Source: Piezodorus guildinii (taxonomy: Eukaryota > Arthropoda > Insecta > Hemiptera > Pentatomidae). From it: DNA of 64,000 nucleotides. Under the pieces are notes generated by a model. It was not told the DNA's origin. It did no database searches and saw nothing but the letters and a program-made list of their open reading frames with translations. The DNA is taken from positions 5,756,280 through 5,820,279 of the forward strand of contig CM041297.1 in assembly GCA_023052935.1 (NCBI GenBank). Direction: 5' to 3'. This document shows positions 9,739 through 20,440 of the stretch, piece by piece (position 1 is the stretch's first letter; every line of letters begins with the position of its first letter). Both the position numbers and the translations under genes were made by a program.

Positions 9739-10653
9739 TCTGGTGCGGGCAACACACGACTTTCACTTACCTCCATTTTTAAAAACCAATGAAAGAATTT
9801 TCAAATACAGTTAGAGATAAAAATACGTGAAACTATTAAGGAATTAATCAAATTGAATTTATATAGAAACATGTGTTTTATTAAAAAATCTATTATATTA
9901 TTATCTAAAATAATCAGTTAGTTTTATATTCTTCTAATCACTCTCTATTAACTTCTAAAAGCTTGATTATGAGATGACATTTTTCCTAAAGTCTTTAGCT
10001 TTCCAACGGTATATCATACATGTATATTACTGCTCTTATGTTCAAAAACGCTAAATTGTATTAAAAAAATATTTTTTATGTTTTCTCCTTTAGTTGGGTA
10101 TCGAATTTATTCAATTTATATATTTACCTGTTTTTCATCAGCGTTAGCAAGATAATATAGTTATTATTATTGAATCTACAAAATTAAAGGTACTTTATAG
10201 GAAGACAATTTAAAATATCGGCATTTAAGCCCTGTCAGACCATTTTAATCCAAATAAAACCTACATGATATTAAAGCCCATTAAATTTTACATCGATATA
10301 GCGAGTTTAATCAAAATCGTCGGAACCGTTTTTGAGAAAATCGAAAAAAGGTGCAAAATGCATGGTATAAAGTGCCTCTTCTGGTAAGCTCATTTTGATA
10401 AAAAAAAGTTTTGTCACGTCTCGGGCGTATAGTTGTCTTAAAAATGAAATTTCAGTTTCATAGGACTTACCGTTTCCGCCCTGGAGTTACCACACACATA
10501 CACAGACACACACACACACACACAGACCTTTTTGCGGGACTTGGTTATTTGGACTCAGGGGACCCTAAAAAGTGTATTTCCGTTGAAAACTGGAATTCGA
10601 AAATTTTCACGATCGTAATACTTCCCCTTACTATATATAGTAAGTGAAAGTAA
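9739..10653 (+). mobile_element. Complete family H (Helentron-like) copy
   Basis: A whole copy of about 0.9 kb, from ATCTGGTGCGGGCAACACACG to GTAAGTGAAAGTAAAAA. The 5' block contains ACTTTCACTTAC and the 3' block its reverse complement GTAAGTGAAAGT. The 3' end can fold as CTTAC-TATATATA-GTAAG. A CA-run lies at about 10490-10523. There is no coding capacity. These features (TC start, subterminal inverted repeats, 3' hairpin, internal microsatellite, insertion in T/A runs) fit non-autonomous Helentrons; the classification is inferred. Confidence 0.85.
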
Positions 10654-10667
10654 AAATAAATAACAAT

Positions 10668-10674
<7 letters not shown>

Positions 10675-10732
<58 letters not shown>
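10675..10732. repeat. (TA)n microsatellite
   Basis: About 29 TA units a few bases beyond the 3' end of the family H copy. Confidence 0.95.
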
Positions 10733-10738
<6 letters not shown>

Positions 10739-11033
10739 TTTCTTCTGTTCATACTGTTCAGTAAATTAATAAACAATGTTATTTATGCAACGTTTCCGGA
10801 ATTTATTGTTCTCATATTCATGCCTTAACAGTGGAAAAACAAAACATAAATATTTGTATACAATACTTAATAGATAATGCCAGAGGGAGAGATAAGAATG
10901 CATTGAACAATAAATATATATACAGTTATTAAATAGATATTGCAATTAAAATTTACATTAAAGATATTATAAAAAATTTACTTACAATTTGAGATAAAAT
11001 AGTGTCTTACATAGACATATGTGTAAACTATTT

Positions 11034-12521
11034 TGTATACGCTGGGCTATCCGTGAAAGAATAATACCTTCAAATGAATACTCAAAATTGAGGGTGGTTC
11101 TATTGAAATAAATAAGTGGACTGTATAGATTTAAAATAAATAAAAATAATGAAAGCAAACGACGAATAACAATACATTTAATACACTGAAATACATATAA
11201 ACAAGATAAGAAACAAATTAACCTAATAAATTTATATAAGAAAAAATTAACCTAATTATAATTAAACAGCTGTAAGAAAATGTAGGAAACAAAATAAACC
11301 TAATTAAAATATTGTAAAAATAGAAGAAACAAACTTAACTTAATTAATGCTTAAAGGTGTAAAAAAAATAGTTATCAAATTAAACAGTTTCTTGAATAAG
11401 AATTAAGAAATAAAATGTTTCTATTAATGGATAAAGATAGGTTATATTCACGTAAAGATGTCCAGTTGAGTGTTGAAGAAAACGACTGCAGGGCGGCTTG
11501 AACGAAGTCCTCTTGAGTGTTGGAGAAAATTACCGCAGGGCGGCTTGAACGAAGTCCTCTTGGGTGTTGAAGAAAATTACCGCAGGGCGGCTTGAACGAA
11601 GTCCTCTCGAGTGTTGAAGAAAATTACCGCAGGGCGGCTTGAACGAAGTCCTCTTAAGTGTTGAAGAAAATTACCGCAGGGCGGCTTGAACGAAGTCCTC
11701 TTGAGTGTTGAAGAAAATTACCGCAGGGCGGCTTGAACGAAGTCCTCTTGGGTGTTGAAGAAAATTACCGCAGGGCGGCTTGAACGAAGTCCTCTTGAGT
11801 ATTGAAGAAAATTACCGCAGGGCGGCTTGAACGAAGTCCTCTTGAGTGTTGAAGAAAATTACCGCAGGGCGGCTTGAACGAAGTCCTCTTGAGTGTTGAA
11901 GAAAATTACCGCAGGGCGGCTTGAACGAAGTCCTCTTGAGTGTTGAAGAAAATTACCGCAGGGCGGCTTGAACGAAGTCCTCTTGGGTGTTGAAGAAAAT
12001 TACCGCAGGGCGGCTTGAACGAAGTTCTCTCGGGTGTTGAAAAAAATTACCGCAGGGCGGCTTGAACGAAGTCGTCTTGAGTATTGAAGAAAATTACCGC
12101 AGGGCGGCTTGGACGAAGTTCTCTTGGGTGTTGAAAATGACCGCAAGGCGGCTCTTCCAAGTTCCAAGGGGAACGATGAGAAGATGAAGAAATTCGTTTC
12201 CAAACGTTCAAACGTTGAGAGGAATCTTGGGTCTATATACGGCACATCTTCACCGCTCAGACGCTAGCTTAAGACTCGACTGGACACGAGGCAGTCAAAA
12301 AACAATTGAAGTACGATCGTCTTCTTTTTCTTTTTCTTCTACTGCTCTCGTTTAAAAACTTTTAATTATATTTAAAATAACTATTTTAAAAAGAAATTAA
12401 AAAATAAAGATTTAAACAAAAAAAATGATCATATTATAAATATCATAAAAATTATGAACTTATAAGTTTTCGATTGAAAAACTATAAAAACCTTATCAGG
12501 CCGTAACATATGGCGTGAACA
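11034..12521 (+). mobile_element. Solo-LTR-like element with an expanded 47-bp internal repeat
   Basis: The ends and non-repetitive parts match the element at 28762-29680: start TGTATACGCTGGGCTATCCG, end CCGTAACATATGGCGTGAACA, giving TG...CA ends. A TATATA box (TCTATATACGGCAC near 12233) and an AATAAA near 12403 follow the repeats, as expected for U3-R-U5. It is 1488 bp against 919 bp for the other copy, a difference of 569 bp or about twelve 47-bp units. No target duplication is evident here (flanks ATTT and TATA). Alternative: another kind of terminal-repeat-bearing retroelement. Confidence 0.7.
11465..12148 (+). repeat. 47-bp tandem repeat, about 15 units
   Basis: The core CCGCAGGGCGGCTTGAACGA recurs at exactly 47-bp steps (CGCAGG at 11534, 11581, 11628 and on to 12098), with a divergent first unit near 11487 and a divergent last unit near 12138. 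Units differ mainly at the CTTGAGTG/CTTGGGTG/CTCGAGTG junction. The period is not a multiple of three, so the ORFs across it are accidental. It lies in the presumed U3, where such GC-rich units may carry regulatory sites. Confidence 0.95.
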
Positions 12522-12635
12522 TATAACTTAGAAAGAACACTTAAAAAGGAATAGTTCAATTAGGTATTTTCCAAATTTATGACGTCTGAGAATCAGGGAT
12601 TTTCCCATATTCAGGGGTAGAGAAACATTGCTAGG

Positions 12636-12886
12636 GATCACTTGTAGCTGCGTGGTTAGCATAACAGCCTCCTAGGCCAAAGGTCACGGGTTCAAACCCG
12701 CAGGTGGTCCTAGGAGGGTACGTTAAAAGGTGGTCCCGAGCCTGTGCGATGTAAGGCACTCGTTAAAGATCCCTATCCTAATAAAACCTGGATAGGCAAA
12801 ATTTATGACTCCCACTGTAGCATCGTCCGATTAGCCATAGTAGCATAAAGTGACGTTAAATAAATAAACAAACAAACAACAATAAT
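12636..12886 (+). mobile_element. SINE A copy with internal deletion and 11-bp target-site duplication
   Basis: Head GGATCACTTGTAGCTGCGTGG, box B-like GGGTTCAAACCCG, then a deletion of about 40 bp after GGTCCTAGGA so that the AAAAATCCTTAG part is missing, then the usual 3' body and tail. AACATTGCTAG flanks it (12625-12635 and 12887-12897). Confidence 0.9.
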
Positions 12887-12979
12887 AACATTGCTAGTTT
12901 ACTGGCTAATACTAGTAGAAAACTTTAATTATCAATAGTTGAAAACTTATTAAACAATACATATGTGTGTGTGTGTATG

Positions 12980-12982
<3 letters not shown>

Positions 12983-13044
<62 letters not shown>
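12983..13044. repeat. (TA)n microsatellite
   Basis: TA run following GTGTGTGTGTATGTATG. Confidence 0.95.
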
Positions 13045-13047
<3 letters not shown>

Positions 13048-13636
13048 CAGATATATAACAGCCTATCTAATTACTTAAGGCAGTTGCATTCTCTCCCTGT
13101 ACTTATTTGCATAAAAAAACAGATCGGATACAACAGTCACTAAGAAAATAAAGATAGTTTTAGCTATAGAGATATTTCTGGCTACTTTTGTTCTAACAAA
13201 GAAACAGGAAAAACCTCTGAATAAATATTGTTTAGAATTAATTATTTATAAACTCTTCTATTGAAAACTAATGTTTGTTTTTGTTTCTGTTACAGGTGAG
13301 TTTCTGCTGTTTCATTCTATGGATTCATTTTCATGTACCATGTATGTATTCATGTTAATTGATCCTATAATTTATGAAATGGGACTGAAATTTTTATATT
13401 TTTGTTTGGATTGATTTATATATATTTTTTTAATTTCCTAGTCTATCTGTGTATATGTAGTTAGTCTAGCTTAAAAATGAAAAACTCTGCAAAACTTAAT
13501 TTTATATTTAATAATATAATAGTATATTGTTAGGATGTTACAGCAAATGATCGCTTCAATGGCATGGACCTCCTAAATCCAAAATACGTGAATTTTAATT
13601 ATAAAAATATCTTATATATATAAATAAAATATAATG

Positions 13637-13686
<50 letters not shown>

Positions 13687-14515
13687 TTACTTACGTTTCT
13701 CGATGTATTTTATAGGGTAGGGTCATCACTCAAAGTAAAAATGTTTTATTGTTGCCTGATAACAGAAAATTTACCTGAACCAATTAAATTGATCGGTGAC
13801 CCAGAAAAAATTTTTTTTTCTAATTTTTTAAGCCGAAATTACGCAATCTGCAGAACGTTTTCCAAATTACTGCCGCTTGGTTTTTGCCCCTATCTAAGGA
13901 CTAGTAACCTCAACTCGACATCGAAGTCAAAAGGCACTACCTTACCGATATATATATATACACCTACCTACCCACTCTGGTTGCTACCGATAAAATATCT
14001 TGTATTAAGGGGAGAGGATGTAAAAAGACGAAAAAAAAAAAAAAGGAAGGAACTGTGTATAAGACGTCAACTATAAGTTTTATTACGTTAAAACCTTCTT
14101 CAACAGACGTAAGCAAGAAAACCTCTCCCACCTGCTCTTTTACGATCGGCAAGAAGAACGTTGAGGCTATAAGACTGGGCGCAGTGACGAGACAAAGCAG
14201 TATAGGCCACAATACCAAACAAAAATAACACGACCTCGCCACGATAAAGAAAAGAAACAACAGGCTCCAAGCAACAACTTGCCTTAGCAACCACCAAGTC
14301 CTCTATACCAGTGGCTCCCAACCAACATTTCGATTGGTCACCTTCATCCAATCAGATAAAAGGCAAGGACCTCCTAAATTTAAATTAAAAAATTGCAATT
14401 CAGGCAGTCATAGGGACTGCCGATAGAAGTGAAAACTTTTTTTTTAGTTCTCGAATTTTATTGGAAAGAAGAGCACGTTCGTTAAAGTAGATTATGTTGA
14501 GAATGCATGTTTTTT
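13045..14515. other. Unassigned region with an ORF of unknown meaning and a TA run
   Basis: A (TA)n run lies at about 13639-13682. An ORF at 13741-14076 (111 codons) has no recognisable domain and ends in a Lys/Arg run encoded by poly-A. 14090-14360 is less A+T-rich and has CCAATCAGATAAAAGG near 14348, a CCAAT-like sequence. I could not assign function to any of it. Confidence 0.35.
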
Positions 14516-14694
14516 TACTTTCACTTACTAATATATAGTAAGGGAAAGTATTGCGATCGTTTCGATTTTCGAATTCCAGTTTACAACGGAAATAAACATT
14601 TTAGGGTCCCCTGAGTCCAAATAACCAAGTCCCGCCAAAAGGATCTGTGTGTGTGGTAACTCCCGGGCAGAAACGGTAAGTCAGTTACAATCAG
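14516..14694 (-). mobile_element. Family H 3'-end fragment
   Basis: Starts with TTTACTTTCACTTACTAATATATAG and runs through the GATCG block and the GTGTGTGGTAACTCCCGGGC microsatellite segment, then stops at TAAGTC, where inverse-oriented H sequence begins. Confidence 0.8.
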
Positions 14695-15869
14695 TTAGTT
14701 TTATCGGCTTTTTATCACTCTCTATTAACTTTTAGAAGCTTGTGTATGAGATAATATTTTTTCTAAAGTCTTTAACTTTCCAATGGTATATCATGCATGT
14801 ATGTTACTGCTCTACGTGAAAATACGTGAAACTATTAAGGAATTAATTAAATTGAATTTATATAAAAACATGTGTTTTATTAAAAAATCTATTACATTAT
14901 TATCTAAAATAATCAGTTAGTTTGTTTGTTTATTCGTTTAACGTCACTTTATGCTACTATGGCTAATCGACGATGCTACAGTGGGAGTCCTAAATTTGCC
15001 TATCCAGATTTTTTTAGGATAGGATCTTTAACGAGTAACTGACATCGCACAGGCTCGGACCACTTTTAACGTCCCCTGCGAAGGACGGCATAACTAAGGA
15101 TTTTTACTCCTATTAAAAAATCCTAGGCCACTCGCAGGTTAGAACCCGCGACCTTTGGCATATAATCAGTTAGTTTTATGTTCATTTCATCACTCTCTAT
15201 TAACTTTTAAAAGCTTGTATATGAGATAATATTTTTCTAAAATCTTTAGCTTTCCAACGGTATATCATATATGTATATTACTGTATATTATGTTCTAAAA
15301 CGAAAAATTGCATTAAAAAAATATTTTTTCTGTTTTCTCCTTATTTGAGTATCGAATTCATTCAATTTATATAGTTACCTTTTTTTTATCAGCGTTAACA
15401 AGATAATATAGTTATTTTTATTGAATCTACAAAATTAAAGGTAGTTTAGAGGAAGAATCGGCATTTAAGCCCTGTCAGACCATTTTAATCAGAATAAAAC
15501 CTACATGATATTAAAGCCCATTAAATGTTACATCGATATAGCGAGTTTAATCAAAATCGTCGGAACCGTTTTCGAGAAAATTGAAAAAAGGTGCAAAATG
15601 CATGGTATAAAGTGCCTCTTCTGGTGAGCTCATTTTGATGAAAAAAGTTTTGTCACGTCTCGGGCGTATAGTTGTCTTAAAAATGAAATTTCAGTTTCAT
15701 AGGACTTACGGTTCCGCCCGGCAGTTACCACACACACACAAACCTTTTTGCGGGACTTGGTTATTTGGACTCAGGGACCCTAAAACGTGTATTTCCGTTG
15801 AAAACTAGAATTCGAAAATTTTCACGATCGCAATACTTCCCCTTGCTATAAGTGTAAGTGAAAGTAAAA
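14695..15869 (+). mobile_element. Rearranged family H copy with a SINE A insertion
   Basis: Contains the family body twice over part of its length (CAGTTAGTTTTATCGGC near 14694 and again after the SINE near 15168), then the usual 3' half ending GTAAGTGAAAGTAAAAA. It lacks a 5' TCTGGTGCGGG end. A second H fragment, or an internal duplication, is needed to explain the order. Confidence 0.75.
14921..15161 (-). mobile_element. SINE A copy, head-truncated, with 12-bp target-site duplication
   Basis: Read on the minus strand it starts inside the head near the box B region and ends with the AACGAATAAACAAACAAA tail. ATAATCAGTTAG flanks it (14909-14920 and 15162-15173) within the family H body. Confidence 0.9.
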
Positions 15870-16620
15870 AGGATTCTTCATGGAAAAATGTATGGTACCC
15901 GAAGGAGAGGATGTGGAAAAGGACTTGGTAGAGAAGAGGTACAATATTGTCAAGGCCGCCTCGGGCTGTAGAGCCGCGTTTTAATTAGGTGTGTAAAACT
16001 AGTGTGATGCGCGCACGATATTCTCCTTGATATTATTGGATGTCAGTCAGCTGATTGAATTGCATTCCTTCACGATCCCCTTTACTACGATCGATAATCA
16101 CGTATCGCTTATCCCGCGCGGTCGTTATTATATCACTTCCTCTTGTTTATTTTTGTATCATTTTAATTACGGCCGCCCCTGGAGGCCATGGTCTATCACG
16201 TGACATCACCTATTGCGCTTCCATCTTTCCTTATCGTGTCATTTCTCGTTCTTTTTTCGATCCCGCGCCTGCGCAATACCTCGCCAGAGGATGAACACTG
16301 AATCACATCAGTAGATGGAACGCTCGTATCCTATCCTCTTCGCTCTTCGAGATGCTCGCCCTGGTCCGGCAGCTAACGGGATTGGCCGGATGCTGGAGGA
16401 GTACCGTTCTGGGAACTGGCGGAGGAGATATCTTCACCTCTAACTGCCTGTCTTTCTTCTTCACTTCGTGTTTCTCTTTAAAGGTAACTCACTCCTCTTA
16501 ACGGTTTGTCGTCGAGGGAAACTTCGGCCGCTGAGAAAAAAATAGTTTTTTTTTTTTTAAAGTTCAAGTAGTTATTTTTATAATATTGAGGATGTATAGC
16601 CGATTGTAGAAACTATTATA
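15870..16620. other. GC-richer single-copy island
   Basis: From about 15960 to 16530 the sequence is much less A+T-rich than its surroundings, contains no family repeat, and has GCGCCTGCGCAATAC near 16264 and a splice-donor-like AAAG/GTAACT near 16483. It could be a promoter or untranslated first exon of a host gene (possibly the downstream kinase), but nothing in the sequence proves transcription. The ORF at 16055-16294 has no recognised domain. Confidence 0.3.
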
Positions 16621-16667
16621 GGTGGAATAGTCAGGAATCAGTCATTTTTTGAAAAGGTTTTAATTTT

Positions 16668-16707
16668 GCCAACGTTTCGGCCCTAGCTTGTGAGCCATCA
16701 TCAGGGC
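16668..16707 (-). ncRNA. Hammerhead ribozyme-like motif (left arm of palindrome)
   Basis: Minus strand: GCC, CTGATGA, stem II GGCTC/GGGCC closing loop ACAAGCTA (with one G-U pair), then GAAAC-GTT-GGC. It has the same architecture as 9201-9239. Confidence 0.6.
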
Positions 16708-16772
16708 TCAGTTCTAGTGTTATTTTAAATAACACTAGATAACACTAGATTTTAAAATAACACTAGAACTGA

Positions 16773-16813
16773 GCCCTGATGATGGCTCACAAGCTTGGGC
16801 CGAAACGTTGGCA
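16773..16813 (+). ncRNA. Hammerhead ribozyme-like motif (right arm of palindrome)
   Basis: Plus strand: GCC, CTGATGA at 16776, stem II GGCTC/GGGCC with loop ACAAGCTT, GAAAC-GTT-GGC. It is the inverse partner of 16668-16707, differing by one base in the loop. Confidence 0.6.
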
Positions 16814-16910
16814 AAATTAAAACCTTTTCAAAAAATGACTGATTCCTGACTATTCCACCTATAATATTTTTATAATAGTGGATATAATTAGTTGACCGTT
16901 GAAAATTGCA

Positions 16911-16980
16911 GGAAGGAATCAGTCCGGGTGGCGGTCACTGAACGAAACAACTAAATAGTTTAAAATATTTATTGTCTCCC

Positions 16981-16982
<2 letters not shown>
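16911..16982 (-). mobile_element. Fragment of the hammerhead-associated element
   Basis: Matches 9131-9190 over GGAAGGAATCAGTCCGGGTG and AACAACTAAATAGTTT, then is cut short before the hammerhead by a (TA)n run at 16987-17024. Confidence 0.6.
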
Positions 16983-17027
<45 letters not shown>

Positions 17028-17028
<1 letters not shown>

Positions 17029-17640
17029 TTTTAAATCAAAATCAGCTAACCAGAAGAGCCACTTTATCCCATGCATTTTATACCTTTTTACCATTTTCTC
17101 AAAAACGATTTTGATTAAACTCGCTATATCAATATAAAATTAAACAGTCTAACAGGGCTTAAATGCCGATATTTTAAATTTTCTTCTTCTAAAGTGCCTT
17201 TAATTTTGTAGATTCTATAAAAATAACCATATCATCTTGCTACCACTGATCAGAAACATGTAAATATATAAATTGAATGAATCCGATATCCAACTTAAGG
17301 AGAAAGCTGAACAAATATACGTTTAATGCAATTTTTAGTTTTTGAACATAAGGACAGTAAGTAATATACATGTATAATATACCGTTGGAAACCTAAAGAT
17401 TTTAGAAAAAATATAATGTTATATACAAGCTTGTATAAGTTAATAAATAGTGATGAAAAGCCGATAAAACTGTTTATTTTAGATAATAATATAATAATTT
17501 GTTTAATAAAAACATATGCTTCTATAGAAGCTTATTTTAATTACTTCCTTAATAGTTTCACTCTAACTGTATTTCAAAATTCTTTAATCGATTTTTTAAA
17601 CGGAGGTTAGTAAAAGTCGTGTGCTGCCCGCACCAGATTT
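17028..17640 (-). mobile_element. Partial family H copy
   Basis: Begins inside the body (AATCAGCTAACCAGAAGAGCC) and ends with GTGCTGCCCGCACCAGATTTT. The 3'-terminal block and microsatellite are missing, replaced by the flanking TA run. Confidence 0.8.
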
Positions 17641-18392
17641 TTTTATTTTTTTATTAGATAATGGTAAAAAATAATGAATTTTCAGTTGAATTGCATATTG
17701 CAACCCACATAATACACAATGAGAAAATATCCGTGCGTCAAAGTGTCTTAAAAACATTCAAACAGATTAATTGCTGGTCCTAAACCTTTGACCGGGAGTG
17801 TGTAAGTGTCTTTTGTGGTGGTTTAGACGGTTAAAGCGTCTGCCTAATATATGTTGTTGTGGAAAAGTGCGAGGTCTTTATTGTAAAAAATTACATAAGT
17901 GTGAGTTTCTTCTAAATCTAAACGTGTCAGGGCTGTATTTGTATTTTAGCCAAGGATCTTGCGAAAAGGTTTATTATTTGACAAATGAAGATTCTTAACT
18001 CGAACAAGAGACCAGCCTCAAAGGAACCCGCTATTTATTTTATTCTGCTCCCTAAGGCCCGGAGCTAAAAGCGTCCCTTTGTCTCGTCTCCTCGGAGGTC
18101 CTTGGCCGTGTCCTGCCTCTCCTCTCCTCCGAAGGATACGGAAGATGGATCGCTGCGAGGGAAGGACGAAGGATATGGGCTGGAGCCAACTCAGCGTCGT
18201 TGGGATTCCAGGACCGTCTTGGAAAGGTCATCTCGGTCTAAATGGAGTCTAGGGATCGCGGTGGTAGTGTTGGGGAATGCGGTGTGTTAAGGTGGAGAAA
18301 GAGGATGGATCCATAGGTCGAGTAAGAAATTTTTAATAAGGGCTGATTTTAAACCATATTAATATACCTACTAGATGCATAGATTGGTTATT
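17641..18392. other. Unassigned sequence with a GC-richer island at 18.0-18.3 kb
   Basis: 17641-18000 is A+T-rich with no gene seen. 18040-18300 is richer in G+C, and its largest ORF (18102-18290) has no recognised domain. It is not a copy of any repeat seen elsewhere in the window, so it may be unique sequence. Confidence 0.3.
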
Positions 18393-19007
18393 ACTTTCAC
18401 TTACTATATATGAAATATATATAGTAAGGGAAAGTAATGCCCCCCCTCCCCATTGTAAATTTAATGGGCTTTAACATTATGTAGGTTTCATTTTGGTTGA
18501 AATAGTCTTACAGGGCTTAAATGCCGATATTTTAAATTTTCTTCCTGTAAAGTATCTTTAATTTTGTAGATTCTATAAAAGTAACCATATTATCTCGTTA
18601 CCATTGATAAATAACAGCTAAATATGCAAGTTGAGTTAATTTGAAAAACAACTAAAAGAGAAAACTGAAAAAATATTTTTTGAATGCTTTTTTTTTTTTT
18701 TTCGAACATAAAAACAGTAATATACATGTATGATATAGCGTTGGAAAGCTAAAGATTTTAGAAAAAAGATTATCTTATACACAAGCTTGTAAAAGTTAAT
18801 AGAGAGTGATGAGAAGCCGATAAAACTAACTGATTATTTTAGATAAGAATGTAATTTAATTTAATAAAACTCATGTTTCGATAGAAATTCAATTTAATTA
18901 ATTCTTTAATGTTTCCACTCATTTTTATCTCTAAATGTATTTAAAAATTCTTTATATTTAAAAAAAAATGTTAGTGAAAGTCGTCGTGTGTTACGCGCAC
19001 GAGATTT
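18393..19007 (-). mobile_element. Family H copy with internal deletion
   Basis: Starts TTACTTTCACTTACTATATATG and AGTAAGGGAAAGTAATG, then jumps over a C-run to AAATTTAATGGGCTTTAAC, so the microsatellite segment is deleted. It ends GTCGTGTGTTACGCGCACGAG with T residues. A further scrap of the 3' end block begins at 19009. Confidence 0.85.
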
Positions 19008-19329
19008 TTTTTACTTTCAGTTATTACATATATAGTAACATAAGAACATTCTGCCATGTAAGCGATAAAAAACAAATAATATTTATTTGAATCAAGGCGC
19101 ATGTCGGTATCCCGAAAATGATGAGGCAGACCGTTTAGTAAAAACCATTACTATATCTATATCTATATCATACTAGATACCCTAGATCTTATTACAGACA
19201 TCCGACTGCTGTACTCTGACTATTTCCGTATAGTTAAAAAAGATTTATTAAAGAAGTGGTCAGAGGATTATGGAGAATCCATCAAAGGAGGATTTTATAA
19301 ATCGAACGTACTACATATCGTGGACGAGC

Positions 19330-20285
19330 TGTGTTTTCATGAGATTTTATTTTTTTTAATTTATATTTTATTGAATTTTACAACTGTATATTAATATAAA
19401 TACAATAAGTAAAAGTGTTGAATTATAATAAAGAGCGTAGAAGGCTTGTGAAGAAAATACCCAGCGGTAGTACTTCGATGTTTATTTAAGTAAGCCAATC
19501 TTCTTTTTAATCGCCTCGGAGGGTTGTCAGGAATATGTGATGTTGATAGGTTGCGGACAAGAGGGTTTATACGGATTGGGAGTTTAGAATTAAAAGTGGT
19601 ATATCTGGTACGAGAAAGGTCTGCAACAAAGGGATATTAAGGTCGTTATGAATGATTTTATTTGTGACGAAATAAGGAGCATTTAGGATTTTGTGGAGGG
19701 TTTTGGATTGTAAGGATTGGATGCGGGAGGAATTAGATGGCTTAGTAGAGCCCCAAAGCTCGATTCCATATGTCCAGATGGGTTGAGACATTTATGACGG
19801 TAACATAAATGAGTTGGAAGTTTTGAACGTTTGTCGAGTAAGTGTCTTAGTAATCGCTATCTACGGGCAGTTTCTTGTCGTTTTAGTCTTGTATGAGGAT
19901 TTGTCAAGATGGAGTCCTAGATATCGGATTTGTTTTACAGAAGTGGGTGAGTTATTAAAGGAAACCGTGGAGCCGGAGGTCATCGGTTTATGACGAAGGG
20001 TAAAGGTAATTTGGTGGGATTTTTTAGGATTTATTTTTTATTTATTTATATTACAAATGACCCTCAAGACTTGATAACAAATCCTATTTGGCAGGATTTA
20101 TTTTAATGTGCTATGATATGGGGCTGAAGGGGATGCAGCGGTTGGATCATTATGGACGGATAACAACAATGTCATCCGCGTATCTTATGAGGGCAGTGCT
20201 AAGATGGAGTGGGATATCTGCTGTATGTACCGTATAAAGGATGGGACCTAAGATACTACCCTGAGGTACACCTGCAGACTCTTGC
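19330..20285 (-). pseudogene. Jockey-like LINE fragment including the RT catalytic motif
   Basis: Read on the minus strand from about 20285, the text gives GVPQGSILGPILYTVHTADI, then ALIRYADDIVVIRP (the YADD catalytic motif), then after an insertion at about 20040-20105 a YLGLHLDKS block, IWTYGIELWGSTKPS and RIQSLQSKTLHKILNAPYF near 19790-19660. Frames change several times, so the copy is dead. The insert at 20040-20105 splits an AAATCCT motif and may be a small later insertion. It belongs to the same family as the fragments at 25.1 and 40.0 kb. Confidence 0.8.
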
Positions 20286-20389
20286 TGCAAATATTTAGTA
20301 AAGATGTGCTGTTCCTGGCTGTATGGAGAGCTTTAATGCCAAGAAGAAGAAAAAACAAAAACAAAAAAAAAACCTACCTTAATTTGATT

Positions 20390-20440
20390 TCATCAACGAA
20401 GGTGAGTAAAAGTAGTGTGTTGTGGGTTCCAGATTTTTTT
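20390..20440 (-). mobile_element. Family H terminal scrap
   Basis: GGTGAGTAAAAGTAGTGTGTTG then CCAGATTTTTTT is a decayed copy of the 5'-terminal block. Confidence 0.45.

Larger units (their letters stand above)
16624..16860. repeat. Near-perfect palindrome of a hammerhead-bearing element
   Basis: The arm from GGTGGAATAGTCAGGAATCAG to about 16735 is mirrored by 16750-16860 with a spacer of about a dozen bases (AACACTAGAT). Mismatches are few, for example CTAGGGCC versus CTTGGGCC. The arms carry a hammerhead-like motif each, in opposite orientation. It resembles a foldback formed by two inverted copies of a Penelope-like terminal segment. Confidence 0.85.

Noticed and set aside
11465..12148. 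CRISPR-like array of regular repeats
   Set aside because: The 47-bp units are directly contiguous with no unique spacers, and the genome is eukaryotic. It is a minisatellite within an LTR-like element.
12000..12245. Arg/Ser/Pro-rich ORFs across the 47-bp repeat (also 29109-29515)
   Set aside because: The period is not a multiple of three, so the frame changes with each unit. They are artefacts of the repeat.
13741..14076. 111-codon ORF as a gene
   Set aside because: No recognisable domain and its end is encoded by an A-run.
16668..16813. Rho-independent terminator or simple attenuator hairpin
   Set aside because: Conserved hammerhead core segments and the eukaryotic, transposon-rich setting make a bacterial-type terminator inappropriate.
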